Below are positions 12,396 through 24,009 of a stretch of DNA of 64,000 nt, in pieces; position 1 is the first letter of the stretch, and each line of letters starts with the position of its first letter. A program made the position numbers and the translations under genes. The stretch is from positions 9,182,121 through 9,246,120 of the forward strand of contig NC_084817.1 in assembly GCF_963583255.1 (NCBI RefSeq), read 5' to 3'. Below the pieces are notes generated by a model. It worked only from the letters and a program-made list of their open reading frames with translations, was not told where the DNA came from and did not search any database. This DNA comes from Pyrus communis. Taxonomy: Eukaryota; Streptophyta; Magnoliopsida; Rosales; Rosaceae.

Positions 12396-13453
12396 GTAAG
12401 TTGAAGTTGTATATCATTTTTTTTTTCGTTCACGAAATTCATTATCTTGCTATCCTGGCAATTAGCAGTGTCTGACAACTGGTGAAGTGTATGAATATAT
12501 GTGTGGAAGTTTGAATTGTACAGATGAAAGTGAACTTTAACAACTCTAACTTAAATTTCTTATTAATTTCTTTCATTTGTGTTCGACTATTTTACTTTTT
12601 TGGTATATAAGTACAACTATTGATCAAAAACCACATAAAATACCTAATGGCCGAAAAACTGTTTGTGTTAGAAGAACAGAACATGATGTAAAGCTTAAAT
12701 TTTGGGCACTTAAATATATGTTTTCTTTTTCAATTGCAATCACTCAGCATGAAAGTTCAATTGGATTTGTTCTGGTCTCCAAGAATTTTTCCTTCTTTGG
12801 TTATTGGTTAATTTATGTGGCAGGAGTTTAGTTTTTGCTTTTCTGCCTATGTATATATGATTTGAAATGGACTGTTCAATTTGCTATATATAAATTAGTA
12901 GTCGAAGAGTTCGAAGGAGAGGTGAATTAGAAACAATGGAGGGAAGAGTGATGGAGTTGAGGAGTTAAGAGTTAACGGGGTATACTTGAATTTCTATATG
13001 ATGTCCCTAGTATTGCGAGATCATTGAGACTAACTATCTGGTTGATTAATCACTAATTTGATATATTTGTGCTTCGAAAATTAGCTACTTGAACAAGTAC
13101 TGAGCACTTTCTATGTTTTTTATTAATTGCTGAAATAGGTGTCTACCCTGCATGACACATATTTTGCCATCTTAACTACAAGGGAAAAATATGTGTGAAC
13201 TGCATGTTGCTTCTGTTTCTTCTAGAAACTGAACTTTTTTGGCAACCATGTCTTTGTGATCAAGAATGTTCAGTTTCTTCCTACTAATTGTGCAATGTCT
13301 TTACATGTTAGCTCAGTTGAATGTATATAAAAGGTCAGCTGCTTATCTTATCGACCTCATTAACTCAAGTGTCTCAGGTTCATTCATGATTGTGTTGAAT
13401 TTATTTAGGTTAAATGTGTTTTATTCATGTAACTACGCCTAAAACAGTTGGTT

Positions 13454-13483
13454 CCCACCGCAACGCGCGGGCTTATTTTCTCG
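13454..13483 (+). mobile_element. Helitron-like 3' terminus
   Basis: The sequence CCCACCGCAACGCGCGGG (13454-13471) can form an imperfect GC-rich hairpin and is followed about 9 nt later by CTCG then T. Plant Helitrons typically end in a short GC-rich hairpin followed by CTRR and insert 5' of a T; the terminal CTCG is a variant of that consensus. I found no matching TC...ATTAAAG 5' end upstream in the window, so the extent of the element is unknown. Confidence 0.45.
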
Positions 13484-13524
13484 TGTAAACGAAACTGAAG
13501 TTGTATTTACTAGAAATACATAAA

Positions 13525-13624
13525 GGGAACTATTATTAGCACTCTAAAAATCTCATTATGCACTCCTCACAAATGTATTTTTCTTTCTAATTATAGAAAA
13601 TTTGGAGTGTTAGTAACAATTCCC
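13525..13624 (+). mobile_element. hAT-type MITE, copy 1 (older)
   Basis: A 100-bp element with terminal inverted repeats beginning GGGAAC and ending ATTCCC. It shares internal sequence (CACTCCTCACAA, GTATTTTTCTTTC) with the copies at 22832-22952 and 23881-24001. Flanks ATACATAAA and ATACAAAAA resemble a decayed 8-bp target duplication. Confidence 0.75.
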
Positions 13625-14158
13625 ATACAAAAATTGAAAATGGGTGAAGGGTGGGTTAGCCGCCTTGTTACCAAATGTTGAAGAGCTAAACATATGCTCG
13701 ATGAGATGTGCAAATTAGAGACACGGGAATGGGGGTGGGTGGATACTATAGCATTGTTCCATTACACTTATTTATTTAATTGGTACCAACTTCACTGATT
13801 GTCATGTAGGTTAGGCTTGCCAAGGAGTTATATGGGAGTCAGATCAAAGAAATTCGTTTTATCCTTCCCTACAGCTTAATCGTCTCTTTCAAACAGTTGG
13901 TGCTTTTGTTCCCCTGCATATACTGTGTTTTTGGGTATTTATGTATCAGTGGAATAATATTTTGATAATACTATTTGAGGGTTGCTAAACATATTTGTAA
14001 TTATATGTCAGCGTATATTCCCTGCCAGTCCCTTTTAGAGTTCTTGTATGAGTTCGTGTGGTTGAGTGTTATCTTGGTAGCATGCATGATTCTATATCCT
14101 CAAAAGTAAATGTATTTCCATCATCCTGAAGAACGTGATTTTCCTTTTGCATCAAGGT
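13625..14158 (+). other. Non-coding DNA with one possible exon
   Basis: Mostly non-coding. After an acceptor-like CATGTAG, a stretch at about 13810-13875 reads open (VRLAKELYGSQIKEIRFILP) and may be an exon of the interrupted host gene, but no family is recognised. Confidence 0.25.
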
Positions 14159-14308
14159 TGTTGTGAAGCTTAAACATGCAGAGCTTGTTTCCGTGCTTCC
14201 AACTCATGTCAGTGATAGCATAACCAGTGTGCCAACCCAGAAAAACCAGTCCAAATATATCATCCATGAACAAAAAGGAAAACGGGAAGGTCCAACTACC
14301 CTCTTCTA

Positions 14309-14627
14309 TGTTAGAACCAGAAACTTGCAAAGAATTACTGTAATGCAAAGTTCGAAAGCCTACAGAAACCAGGGAGAATTATCTTATTCATGAAAGCAAT
14401 TATCATGGCTATTAAATAGCCTTACACTTGAATAGAAACAAGAAATAACAGCCCACGATTTTACAGGTCGTATAATCGTGGTAAAGACTACGTCAAAACA
14501 AGAAAATGCAGCTTGTCCCTCAAGTATGGGGATTATTGGACTCCTACATGATTAACAACCCTAAAAACTAGGAACCCTAGCAGTAAACCTTATTAGTTAA
14601 CGGCTAGAAAACTCAACAACTTCAACA
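14309..14627 (-). repeat. 3' LTR (minus orientation) of the older Copia
   Basis: 319 bp, matching 22405-22723 with about nine substitutions, bounded on the left by ttcta. Confidence 0.93.
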
Positions 14628-14693
14628 TCCTCCTCTAAATTGAACCACAGATATTCAGTTTACTCCTGGAAGCTTGCAAACACCCAGCAAATC

Positions 14694-17600
14694 TCACATC
14701 TTCAGGGACATATTGACCTTCGGTGGTTTTGTTAAGACATCAGCAACTTGTTCCTGAGATGAACATTGCACCAGCTCTAAAACTCCATTCTTGACCAAGT
14801 CTCGAAGGAAATGAAACCTTACATCAATATGTTTGCTTCTACCATGCATCACAGGATTCCTTGAAAGTTTGATAGTCGAAACATTATCGCAATACACCAA
14901 GGTAGGACTATATTGCTCCTGATTAATGCTCTTCACGATCCTTCTTAACCAAACAACTTGGCATGAACTCGATGCTGCTGCTATGAACTCCGCTTCAGTT
15001 GTGGATAACGTAACTACTGGCTGCTTCTTTGAGGACCAATAAACAACACCCGAACTCATCATAAATACATAACCTGAGGTGCTCTTCCTATCATCTTGAT
15101 CACCTGCGTAGTCACTATCGGTGTACCTAATAAGTTCCTCATTTCCTCCATTCTTGTAGAGTTTCCCCAAATCAACAGTCCCTTTAACATACCTTAGAGC
15201 TCTTTTTGCTGCCTATAAGTGAGCCTCAGTTAGACGCTCCATGTATTGACTGATCAAACTCACAATAAACATTAAATCAGAATGTGTAGCAGTTAGATAC
15301 ATGAGGCTTCCCACCATCTGTTTGTAAACAGTGCTATCAATTTCTATTCCTCCTTCATTATTTGTGAGTTTGAAACCAGGAACTGCAGGATTTAGTACTG
15401 GGTTACATTGATCCATGTTGAACCTCTCCAAGACCTCTTGAGCATATTTTCTTTGACCGATAAAGATCCCATCAGAACCTTGTATTACTTCAATACCAAG
15501 GAAATATCTCATTTTCCCAAGGTCAATCATGTCGAACTCAAACATCATAGACTTCTTAAATTGTTCAAACATTATTTCATCATTATCAGTGAAAATAAGT
15601 TCATCGACATGAAGGCACACTATCAAGACCTTACCTCCCTCCGCTGTCTTGATGAACAAAGTATGCTCATAAGGGCATTTGTTGAATCCTTCCTTGATGA
15701 AATATGACTATATACGACTATACCAGGCTCGGGGGGCCTGCTTAAGTCCATATAAAGCCTTTTTGAGTCGATACACCTTTGACTCCTACCCTTTTTGTTC
15801 ATATCCGGGTGGCTAATCAACAAACACTTCTTCATCTATCTCCCCATGCAAAAATACGGACTTGACGTCAAGCTGATAGATTACCCAGTTCTTTTGCGCA
15901 ACAAGAGAAATTACCATTCGAATGGTGTCTAGACGAGCAACTGGTGCAAATACCTCTGCATAGTTGATCCCATATTGTTGACAGTAACCTTTAGCAACTA
16001 GTCGAGCTTTATACTTATCCACTTCTCCATTCTTATTAAACTTCGTCTTGAACACCCACTTTACTCCAATAGTTTAGCCTTCTGGTGGCAGCTTCATCGT
16101 ATTGTCCTTCTCAATGGCTTGAATCTCCTAATCCATAACTTGTCTCCATTTCTCAGACTTCATCGCATCTTTGAAGGTTGTGGGATCTTGATCAATGAAT
16201 AATGCCAAGTGAGCCATGCCATCATTTTCTTCATCAGATAAACCCTGACCTATTTCATAATCCCTTATCCAAATTGGTGGTCTTCGAGTTCGTCCCATGC
16301 GAGATGAGATTTCATCAATTTGACTGTCCTCTTCAACCATCGAGTCACCGTGATCTGACTCAGTTTCAGTTTCTTCCATGACTTCATTACTTTCAGACTC
16401 GAGATCACTTACCACCCTTAGAGTGCTATTTTCTTCATCAGTATCCCACTCGAGATCTGCCACTATAACTTCCTTGTGACTGCCATCCCAACTCCATTGT
16501 TGATCTTCTTCAAACACAACATCTTGGCTTATAATTATTTTCTGTAAAACAGGATCAAACAATCGATAAGCCTTAGATTCCTCACTTACCCCAAGAAATA
16601 TGCATTAACAGCTTTTGGCATCGAGCTTCACCCTTTTGTTATTAGGTACATGAGCATGAGCAATGCAGCCAAAAATTCTGAAATGATCCACATATGGTTT
16701 GCGTCTGTTCCATGCCTCCTAAGGTGTCTTGTTCTTCACGGCAAGAGTAGGGCATAGGTTTAACACATGTACTGCCCAATTTACTGCTTTAAGCCAAAAA
16801 GTTTTGGAGATTTGCTTGGCTGACAACATACTTCGCACCATGTTCATGATGGTGCGATTCTTCCTTTTTGCCACACCGTTCTGTTGAGGGGAATAGGCTG
16901 CAGTTAATTGCCTATGAATCTCATTCTCTTGATAGAAATTTGCAAACTTATGCGAGGTAAATTCTCCTCCTCGATCTATCCTCAGGCTTTTTATAAATAC
17001 CCCAGTTTCTTTCTCTGCCCACGCTTTGTAGGATTTGAACGTACCTAATGCTTCTGACTTCTCCACCAAGAAGTAAACCCATGTTTTTCTGCTGAAATCG
17101 TCTATAATGGTGATAAGATACCTTTATTGTTGTTCGAGATAAGGTTAATTGGTCCGCATATATCAATATGCACTAATTGAAGTACCTTGGAGGCTCTCTA
17201 TAGACTTTCTTTGGGAAATGGATCTCGATGTTGTCTGCCTACCAAACAATCTTCACACCTGAGGCAATCCCTCCACCATTTGCTTCTGTTGAAGTACTTT
17301 AAGCCCATTCCAACTAAGATGCCCATAGCGACAATGCCAAAATCGTGCTTGATCAGTTGTTTGAGAGGAAAGACATTTTTGTTCCTTTGGTGGACATCAA
17401 GCCAATACTGTAAACATTCTATTATAACTCATTTTGGTCTCCATGATTAGACCTCTCTCAGAGTGAAAGATCTTGCACCTTCCATGTTAGATAAGTATTG
17501 TAAGTCCATTCTCTTGCAACTGACCGATACTCAACAAATTATTCTTCAAATCTGGCACGTAGAACACACATGTGATCATATGTATAATGCCATTCACCTC

Positions 17601-18016
17601 CATTCGCACGTTTCCCTTGCCTTGCACAACCAAGCTGGAATTATTTCCAAGCTTCACTGATTCTTTGAAACTGCTATCAAACTCACTAAATAGTTCCTTC
17701 TTGCCCCACATATGATTGATGCACCCAGAGTCTAGAAACCATGTGTGTTCCATTGTTGCCTTCTTAAATTCCACAAGTGACATTAACATCATCTCTTCCT
17801 TTGCCTCCGCATAATTCGCCTTCTCTTCCTAGATTTCTTAGGGCACTCCCACTGAAAATGCCCTAATTCATGACAATTATAGCATTATAGGGTTGACTTA
17901 TCGAACCCTAGCCTTCCTTGTCCTCTTCCTCTTCCTCGATAACTTCCTCGACCTCGTCCTCCTTGCTGGACTCCATGATTAACTTGGAGTGCTTGTTCAG
18001 CCTCCACATGTCGGCT
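14694..18016 (-). pseudogene. Copia polyprotein 3' part (gag zinc knuckle, protease, integrase, RT, RNase H), decayed
   Basis: On the minus strand the order is gag zinc knuckle (CX2CX4HX4C, about 17880-17838), protease (WFLDSGCINHMWG, about 17740), integrase (LRIDRGGEF, SPQQNGVAKRKNRT, about 16990-16850), linker, reverse transcriptase (about 16055-15213) and RNase H (YTDSDYAGDQDDRKSTSGY, about 15110). The frame is broken by stops and frameshifts at several points. Key residues have changed: the third acidic residue of the integrase triad, normally Glu in GVAERKN, reads Lys, and the polymerase YVDD motif reads HVDE. It cannot be autonomous. Confidence 0.9.
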
Positions 18017-18846
18017 TATCCTGTCACACCCCAATCCCGACAGAGGTCCAGAATTGACACGTGACGTCACCAAAAATCCGTATCTATCATACCCCACCTC
18101 TAGGATATGAGCAAGCACAACTCAATAATCGAATCGCATAGTTATTTTTTTGTATGCATTATGGCTGCATCTAACCTCCCTGTTAGACTGCCTATGTACT
18201 CTAGATAGGGATCAAGCCATTCGTAGTTCGTCATGCACAATAATTGACATATAACACAGTCCGATTAAGTCGAAAGACATAACATTTCTCAATCAATCAA
18301 TAGAACTTGACAAGCATGAAATTACTCGACTCAGGTTTACATAACAAACCCACCTGAAAATCATGATTTCCCCTCCATCTAAATATAAATCATTATGTCG
18401 CAACATGATACCGCAATTCACCACATATATCATTTCTAGAACCAACGAAGCACAATACCATTCTCTAGCCACATTTATCAACAAGTCTAATCATAACAAT
18501 AACCATGATATCCAACATAACAATCCCACATGATGATTAACATTTCCATTTCATCCATCACATAATTCATCACGTTTCCCACATAAAATCGCATTTCATA
18601 GTGTGTAACATAGTTAAGAATTAACAAAGTACACATTATTCTCTAGAAATATTAATCAACTAAAATACTCATGATAACCACACTCATATCCAACGTCATT
18701 CCATAATCACATCAATCAATAATGTCAACCATCACATCATCAATAACACATACAACATGTCGAAATGCAAGGCTAGAGCAACACAATTCGGTTGAAGACT
18801 ACATCTTTGGAAAAGGGAATTTTGGACCACCCAACGGACCAAGGCA

Positions 18847-20070
18847 CCAAAGGGGATTCCGGACCATCACTCAATGGAATCCAAACAGAACTCAGTTCCA
18901 GACCACCCAACTGAATTGAACGGAAGTCCAAGAAGCATAACAACGGCTCGAAGGAACAAGACATGATTCAAGTTACCCAATTCACGAAAACTCAACGAAA
19001 CGAAGCAATATCGAGCACAAATCCACATCACAATGGGTTATCGTTCAATTACTAGACCTCACATCTCCCAAGCAATTCACTATGCATTTCAATCACATGT
19101 CACAACCATTTCCAATACACAAGTCAAATCACATGTCACTTCATCATAGCAATCACTATACTTCTAACATTATATCTCAATACATAGCTTGTAACATATC
19201 AAGGAATCACGAAGCACAATATTAATATTTAATTACGTTAATCAATCAGTGAGATAACATATCATTTCACGAATTTAATTAAAGAACTCTACATAATTCC
19301 CAACTTGGGTTATGAATAATAACATGGTAATTCTGATTTATTTTCACAATATATATTGTGGGTAATTCCCATCTACTTGAATTTAGGATTCTAAGATCAC
19401 CTTACGGAATGAAAGCAAGGATTCCGGACCACTCAAAGGAATCCAACAACATTGGGTTCCGGACCACTCAATGGAACCAAAATATCAAGCGGTTTCTCAT
19501 AATCTACCCAGACCTGTCATATGTAAAGTCAATGCCAATATTATGGAATTGGTGCACTGGCAAATTAGGCACTCAGATAAGCTGAAAGGCTCGGGTGAGG
19601 GACAATAAAATAAGCATGTGATACAATAATAAAACCAACCATCCATCATAATTTATAAACCTTGAATACAAATCTTTCATAAGAAATCAATACCAAACTT
19701 TTGAAAACTCCGAGGGAGTCACCCAGACATCCAAAAGTTCATTTCAAACAACCATAACATCTCACACCCATATTCACATACACACAATGAAAGTAGAATT
19801 AGGGCGACACAGTTCATCCAAAGCCTACACCTTTGCAACCATCTCAAACTAAACTCAATGAACTAAGGTGGATACAATCCCGGACCATCACTCAACGGGA
19901 TCGCGTAGTAAGAGGGATTCCGGACCATCACTCAACGGAACCCAAACCAAGATACGATTCCTGACTATCACTCAACGGAATCGCGGAGTGGAGTAGGAAG
20001 GATTCCGAACCATCACTCAACGGAATCCAAACCAGCATACGATTCCGGACCATCACTCAACGGAATTGCG
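18847..20070. repeat. Scattered GATTCCG...CGGAATC hairpin repeat within copy A
   Basis: At least eight short units of the type TCCGGACCATCACTCAACGG occur, often bounded by GATTCCG and CGGAATC, so each can fold as a small stem-loop. They are closest together at about 19875-20070. The reverse complement of the same unit recurs in copy B at about 27515-27710 and 28236-28262. Confidence 0.8.
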
Positions 20071-20358
20071 GAGTACATTGCATAACCACCAATCAATGAA
20101 ACAACACATGAATCAAGTTACTCAAGTTATAAAGGCTCAACGAAACAAGAAATGAAATAAGGAAATGAGCATTGACACATGTTTCAAAGCAACAAACCCC
20201 ATGACAATGGGTTAACGGTCCACCACTAGCCCTCACCTTCATCAAATCAAGCCACTCATACAAAACAAACCATATTTCCAATATGCATGTCAAATCACAT
20301 ATCCTGATCATCATCAGTACACAAGCCAAATCATGTTTAATAAACATAGGTCTATGGC

Positions 20359-20359
<1 letters not shown>

Positions 20360-20404
<45 letters not shown>
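20360..20404. repeat. (TA)n microsatellite
   Basis: About 22 TA dinucleotides in a row within copy A. The corresponding part of copy B (about 27190-27200) has only a short TATATATACATA. Confidence 0.95.
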
Positions 20405-20406
<2 letters not shown>

Positions 20407-21742
20407 CACATTTCAATAGAATCACATTATAAGACCAAGTCAAATTCACAGATGATACCAATATAAGAAATCAAGGTAATAACCATATCACATATGTTCA
20501 AGTCACTCTCTAACCAATGTAGGCCCACTAGACTTCACTTAAGTCTCCCATAGTACTAATTTTATTATTTAGAACGTTCCGAGACATGTTGACCATAATT
20601 CAACTCTCGGTCAACGATGGGGTCCACAACGATCCGCAATCAGATTTATGATCCATAACTTCCCAAAGTCCACATTATGCTTCGAGAATAACATACTAAA
20701 GTTTCATTATGATCCAATGGTCGGATTGTCGTCAATCACACAAACAAATGGCGGTCCAAATTGATCACCACACCAAACAATTGAATCTTTGGAAACCGAG
20801 CTAGACATAGGTTCACATGGTCACTAGAAGGTATTTGAAACCTAGACAACGCTCGTGAATGATCCCACGCACCGCCACACGCGGTGGAAGTCAAGATGGA
20901 GGGTTTAGAAACCCCGAATTTTCAACATTAACTAGATGAGCTCAAATTTACGTGGTAGCTAGAGCTCAACAAGGGAAACACTTTTCACAACTAGGCCGAC
21001 GATAAATTCTAACCGGAAACGGTCCAATTTCATCGGAGAAAACCGGATTTCTAGGGTTCTAAACACCCAACTCTAAAATGAATACGAAAGCGCAAACTAA
21101 GCATACCCACTTGAAGATTATGAAGATTAGATGAAGTTTCATACCTCACTTGAAGGAAATCGTTGCCGGAATCGTCGAAAAAATGATAAAACCGCCGAAA
21201 AAGTCGTGGGCTTTGCGACCTTGACCTGCAAAGATGGAAAAGAAATGGGGAAATCCAATATCACAGAGATGTAGGGCTCGTCAAGAGCTTTCCATGGACA
21301 CCAAGACCACCCAAAACGGAGCTCGGATGAAGAAGATACAAGCGGGTCAAGTTTGGTGGGTTTATGGGTCCAATTCTCCCTAAAACGGGTGAGGCAGCTC
21401 CCCTCTCCCATTTTCTGAAACCTCCCCCCTTTTCTGGAGGTCTCACTCCAATTATAGCATTTTGGTAAAATTACCAAAATGCCACCAACTTCAAACGACT
21501 CTAACTTCTCCGTTTGGACTCGGAAATAAGATCTGTTTACGCCTACGTGCTTATGGAATCGAACTCTACCTAACCAATTCAAGAGTTGATCAAAAAGGTC
21601 GAGAAAATTAGAAATGACTAAAGTACCTCTCACTTTGTTTTTCTTAAATTTGGAGAAATAAAGAACTAGTTCCAATCAAATCTTCGAAATACGTCAAGAA
21701 TAAAATAAAATAATAATTTTGGGGATGGGATATCACATATCC

Positions 21743-22330
21743 TTTGCTCGTGCACCAAAAGACTACTCTGGAGTTCGTCTATAGATATGATATCTCCTTA
21801 ATCGAACAGACAACATAGTCGTATTTCGAAGTCATGGACCTCAAAATTTTCTCGATGATCACCACATCATCCATCTTTTCTCCGTGAGTTCTTATCTTGT
21901 TAGCTATGACAAGTGTTCTTCCTAAATAGTCATCAACTGTTTCTCCATTCTTCATGTGCAGCACCTCGAACTCCTTGCGAAGAGCCTGCAATTGAGCACG
22001 TTTTACACATGCAATTCCTTGATATTTCTATTTCAAGGAGTCCTATATGTCCTTCGCCGTGTCCTTTTTCAGAATGGTCTCCAGTATTGACCGATCTATG
22101 GATTAGAACAGATAGTTCTTGGCCTTCAAATCCTTCAGCTTCAGTTCATCTAAAATCTTCTTCTATGCTTCACCGGAATCCGATCCTCCTACTGCAGCAG
22201 TGCCTCCAACCTCCACCAAATTCCAATATTCTTTGGAACGAAGGAAATTCTCCATTAGCGTACTCCAATGGTCGTCGTGTCCATCAAGCCTTGGAATAGC
22301 TGGTTGCACGAAACTATTCTCAGACGCCAT
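21743..22330 (-). pseudogene. Copia gag N-terminal part, decayed
   Basis: The start codon is at 22330-22328 (minus), shortly inside the primer-binding site and 5' LTR. The typical Copia gag opening (VQPAIPRLDGH, then FLRSKEYWNLVE) and the UBN2-like core (EVLHMKNGETVDDYLGR) can be read. Several in-frame stops interrupt it. The 3.7-kb TG...CA element separates it from its zinc knuckle at about 17.85 kb. Confidence 0.85.
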
Positions 22331-22404
22331 GGTTTTGTTTCTTCACTCAATCCCCTGGGTTGCAAGCTTTCGATCAGGCCCCGTAGTGGGGCTCTGATAC
22401 CAAA

Positions 22405-22723
22405 TGTTAGAACCAGAAACTTGCAAAGAATTACTATAATGCAAAGTTCGAAAGCTTACAGAAACTAGGGAGAATTATCTTATTCATGAAAGCAATTATC
22501 ATGGCTATTAAATAGCCTTACACTTGAACAGAAACAAGAAATAACAGCCCACGATTTTACAGGTCCTATAATCGTGGTAAAGACTACGTCAAAACAAGAA
22601 AATGCAGCTTGTCCCTCAAGTATAGGGATTATTGGACTCCTACGTGATTAACAACCCTAAAAACTAAGAACCCTAGCAGTAAACCTTATCAGTTAACGGC
22701 TAGAAAACTCAACAACTTCAACA
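22405..22723 (-). repeat. 5' LTR (minus orientation) of the older Copia
   Basis: 319 bp, TGTTAGAACC...TTCAACA in plus-strand reading, followed by the target duplication ttcta. The primer-binding site lies immediately to its left. Confidence 0.93.
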
Positions 22724-22831
22724 TTCTATGCAGAGGATGCCTTGCGAACTATGAGCTCACCCGAAGGTATTCTTTCTGATTGGTGACTTTTTACTTGCTT
22801 ACTGCTGCCAATATAAATGATATTTAAAATT

Positions 22832-22952
22832 GGGAAGTGTTATTGGCACTCCAAAAATCTCATTCTACACTCCTCACAAGTGTATTTTTCTTTCCAAATA
22901 TAGAAAGTTTGGAGTGTAGAATGAGATTTTTGTAGTGCCAATAACAATTCCC
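22832..22952 (+). mobile_element. hAT-type MITE, copy 2
   Basis: 121 bp, GGGAAGTGTTATTGGCACTCC at one end and the near-perfect inverted repeat ending CAATAACAATTCCC at the other, flanked by the exact 8-bp duplication ttaaaatt (22824-22831 and 22953-22960). An 8-bp duplication is typical of the hAT superfamily. Confidence 0.93.
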
Positions 22953-22960
22953 TTAAAATT

Positions 22961-23880
22961 TTGATGAACTTCCCTCAACACTATTTACTGATGATTCTTG
23001 GAGAATTCTGATAAAACATTTTGGTCTAGGATTATGTTTGAGATATAACAAAACCAACCAGTTGCAACTTTAATGCTAATGTTATATGGAAAGTTATGAA
23101 CAAGATTTATGGATCGTACAGTTTACTGAACAGTGAACAGTTCATGTAATCCTATTGATTGTTACATTGATTTAGTGTAGCATATGCAGAAATAGTGTTG
23201 AATTTCCCCAAACTCATGGGGAAATATGCGAGGGGAACTCTTTGTAATGCTACACCATTCGGAACATCTGGGTTTGCACAAAGCCATTGCCAAAGGTGGT
23301 GCAGGGATAGCTCTAGTTGTTTAGGACTAGAGTACAATAGGAATAGATTCAGTTTCGGCAATTTGTATGTTTGAGTTTTACCTGCTGATTACCATTGGAA
23401 ATCTGTATCTTGCTGTCTTGATCTATCTGAATTATACAATCATTTTAATCAAGGCCATTTTAGACTTTGATAGCTTCGTACATCCTAATTCACTTCCGTC
23501 CTCTCCATAATATCCTTGCCTTCTCACCACCGGCCCGTCTAATTCTCATGAACTACTGAACAAGGCCGGTCCTAAGGCCCCGGGCAAAATTTAAATGATA
23601 CACCATTAATAGAATTGATAGGAGTTCTCAATAAATTTCAAGTGAAGCAATCTCCTCTTCATTTCATTTTTCGTTCTTTTCCGATTTGCAGATTTATTTC
23701 TTAAGAAACTTCATTTAATTTCTATACTAGACAAAAGAAAGAGAAAAAGAATCCTGAAAATTTAAAACTTTTCTTCGACTTGAAACTTCCACAATGCGAT
23801 CACTAGATTGGATCCGGCTAGAATGCTTGTAAACTCAATCACATGACTTCCACGGTGCAATCACTGATACAATAAGTTAA
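22961..23880. other. Intergenic DNA; right part recurs inverted at 54.6-55.7 kb
   Basis: No convincing gene. From about 23390 to 23860 the sequence reappears in inverted orientation between about 54600 and 55690, with a MITE added there. This places it in the family of resistance-gene flank repeats. Confidence 0.6.
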
Positions 23881-24001
23881 GGGAATTGTTATTAGCATTC
23901 CAAAAATCTCATTCTACACTCAAAACTTTCTATATTAGGAAAGAAAAATACACTTGTGAGGAGTGTAGAATGAGATTTTTGGAGTGCCAATAACACTTCC
24001 C
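23881..24001 (-). mobile_element. hAT-type MITE, copy 3
   Basis: 121 bp, GGGAATTGTTATTAGCATTCC...GGAGTGCCAATAACACTTCCC, flanked by the exact 8-bp duplication taagttaa (23873-23880 and 24002-24009). Its internal segment is in the opposite orientation to copy 2. Confidence 0.93.
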
Positions 24002-24009
24002 TAAGTTAA

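Larger units (their letters stand above)
18022..21737 (+). mobile_element. 3.7-kb non-coding TG...CA element (probable solo LTR), copy A
   Basis: A 3716-bp insertion inside the older Copia, starting TGTCACACCCCAATCCC and ending GGGGATGGGATATCACA, flanked by the exact 5-bp direct repeat tatcc (18017-18021 and 21738-21742). TG...CA ends and a 5-bp duplication are LTR-retrotransposon hallmarks. No gag/pol domain, primer-binding site or internal LTR boundary is seen, so a solo LTR of a family with unusually long LTRs is the simplest reading; a non-coding LARD-like element is the alternative. It contains a hairpin repeat cluster (18840-20080) and a (TA)n run (20360-20404). A diverged inverted copy lies at 25326-29071. 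Confidence 0.88.
14309..22723 (-). mobile_element. Full-length Ty1/Copia retrotransposon, minus strand, with nested insertion
   Basis: LTRs of 319 bp at 14309-14627 and 22405-22723 (TGTTAGAACC...TTCAACA), flanked by the target duplication ttcta (14304-14308 and 22724-22728). The primer-binding site, read on the minus strand as TGGTATCAGAGC, is at 22391-22402. By eye the LTRs differ at about nine positions (roughly 3%), so this insertion is clearly older than the Copia at 2360-7611. A 3716-bp TG...CA element (18022-21737) has landed inside the gag region. Confidence 0.95.
14159..22766 (+). pseudogene. Host exon split by a Copia insertion (segments 14159-14308 and 22729-22766)
   Basis: A pyrimidine-rich stretch and AG (about 14139-14158) precede an open frame starting VVVKLKHAELVSVLPTHVSD that runs into the Copia insertion at 14309. 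If the element and one copy of its 5-bp target duplication (ttcta) are removed, the frame continues without interruption for 13 more codons (AEDALRTMSSPE) to a GTATTC donor at 22767. Phase-correct continuity across an 8.4-kb insertion is decent evidence that the target was a coding exon. The protein family is not recognised. The gene would be disrupted unless the element is spliced out. Confidence 0.5.

Noticed and set aside
21139..21675. 178-codon minus-strand open frame inside the 3.7-kb copy A
   Set aside because: The homologous stretch in copy B (about 25390-25880) has early stops and indels, so the frame is not conserved. No domain is recognisable; the open frame is chance.
23152..23361. 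Minus-strand 69-codon frame, and a Cys-rich reading on the plus strand
   Set aside because: No recognisable family, no splice sites in phase, and it lies in DNA adjoining resistance-gene flank repeats. Too weak to call.
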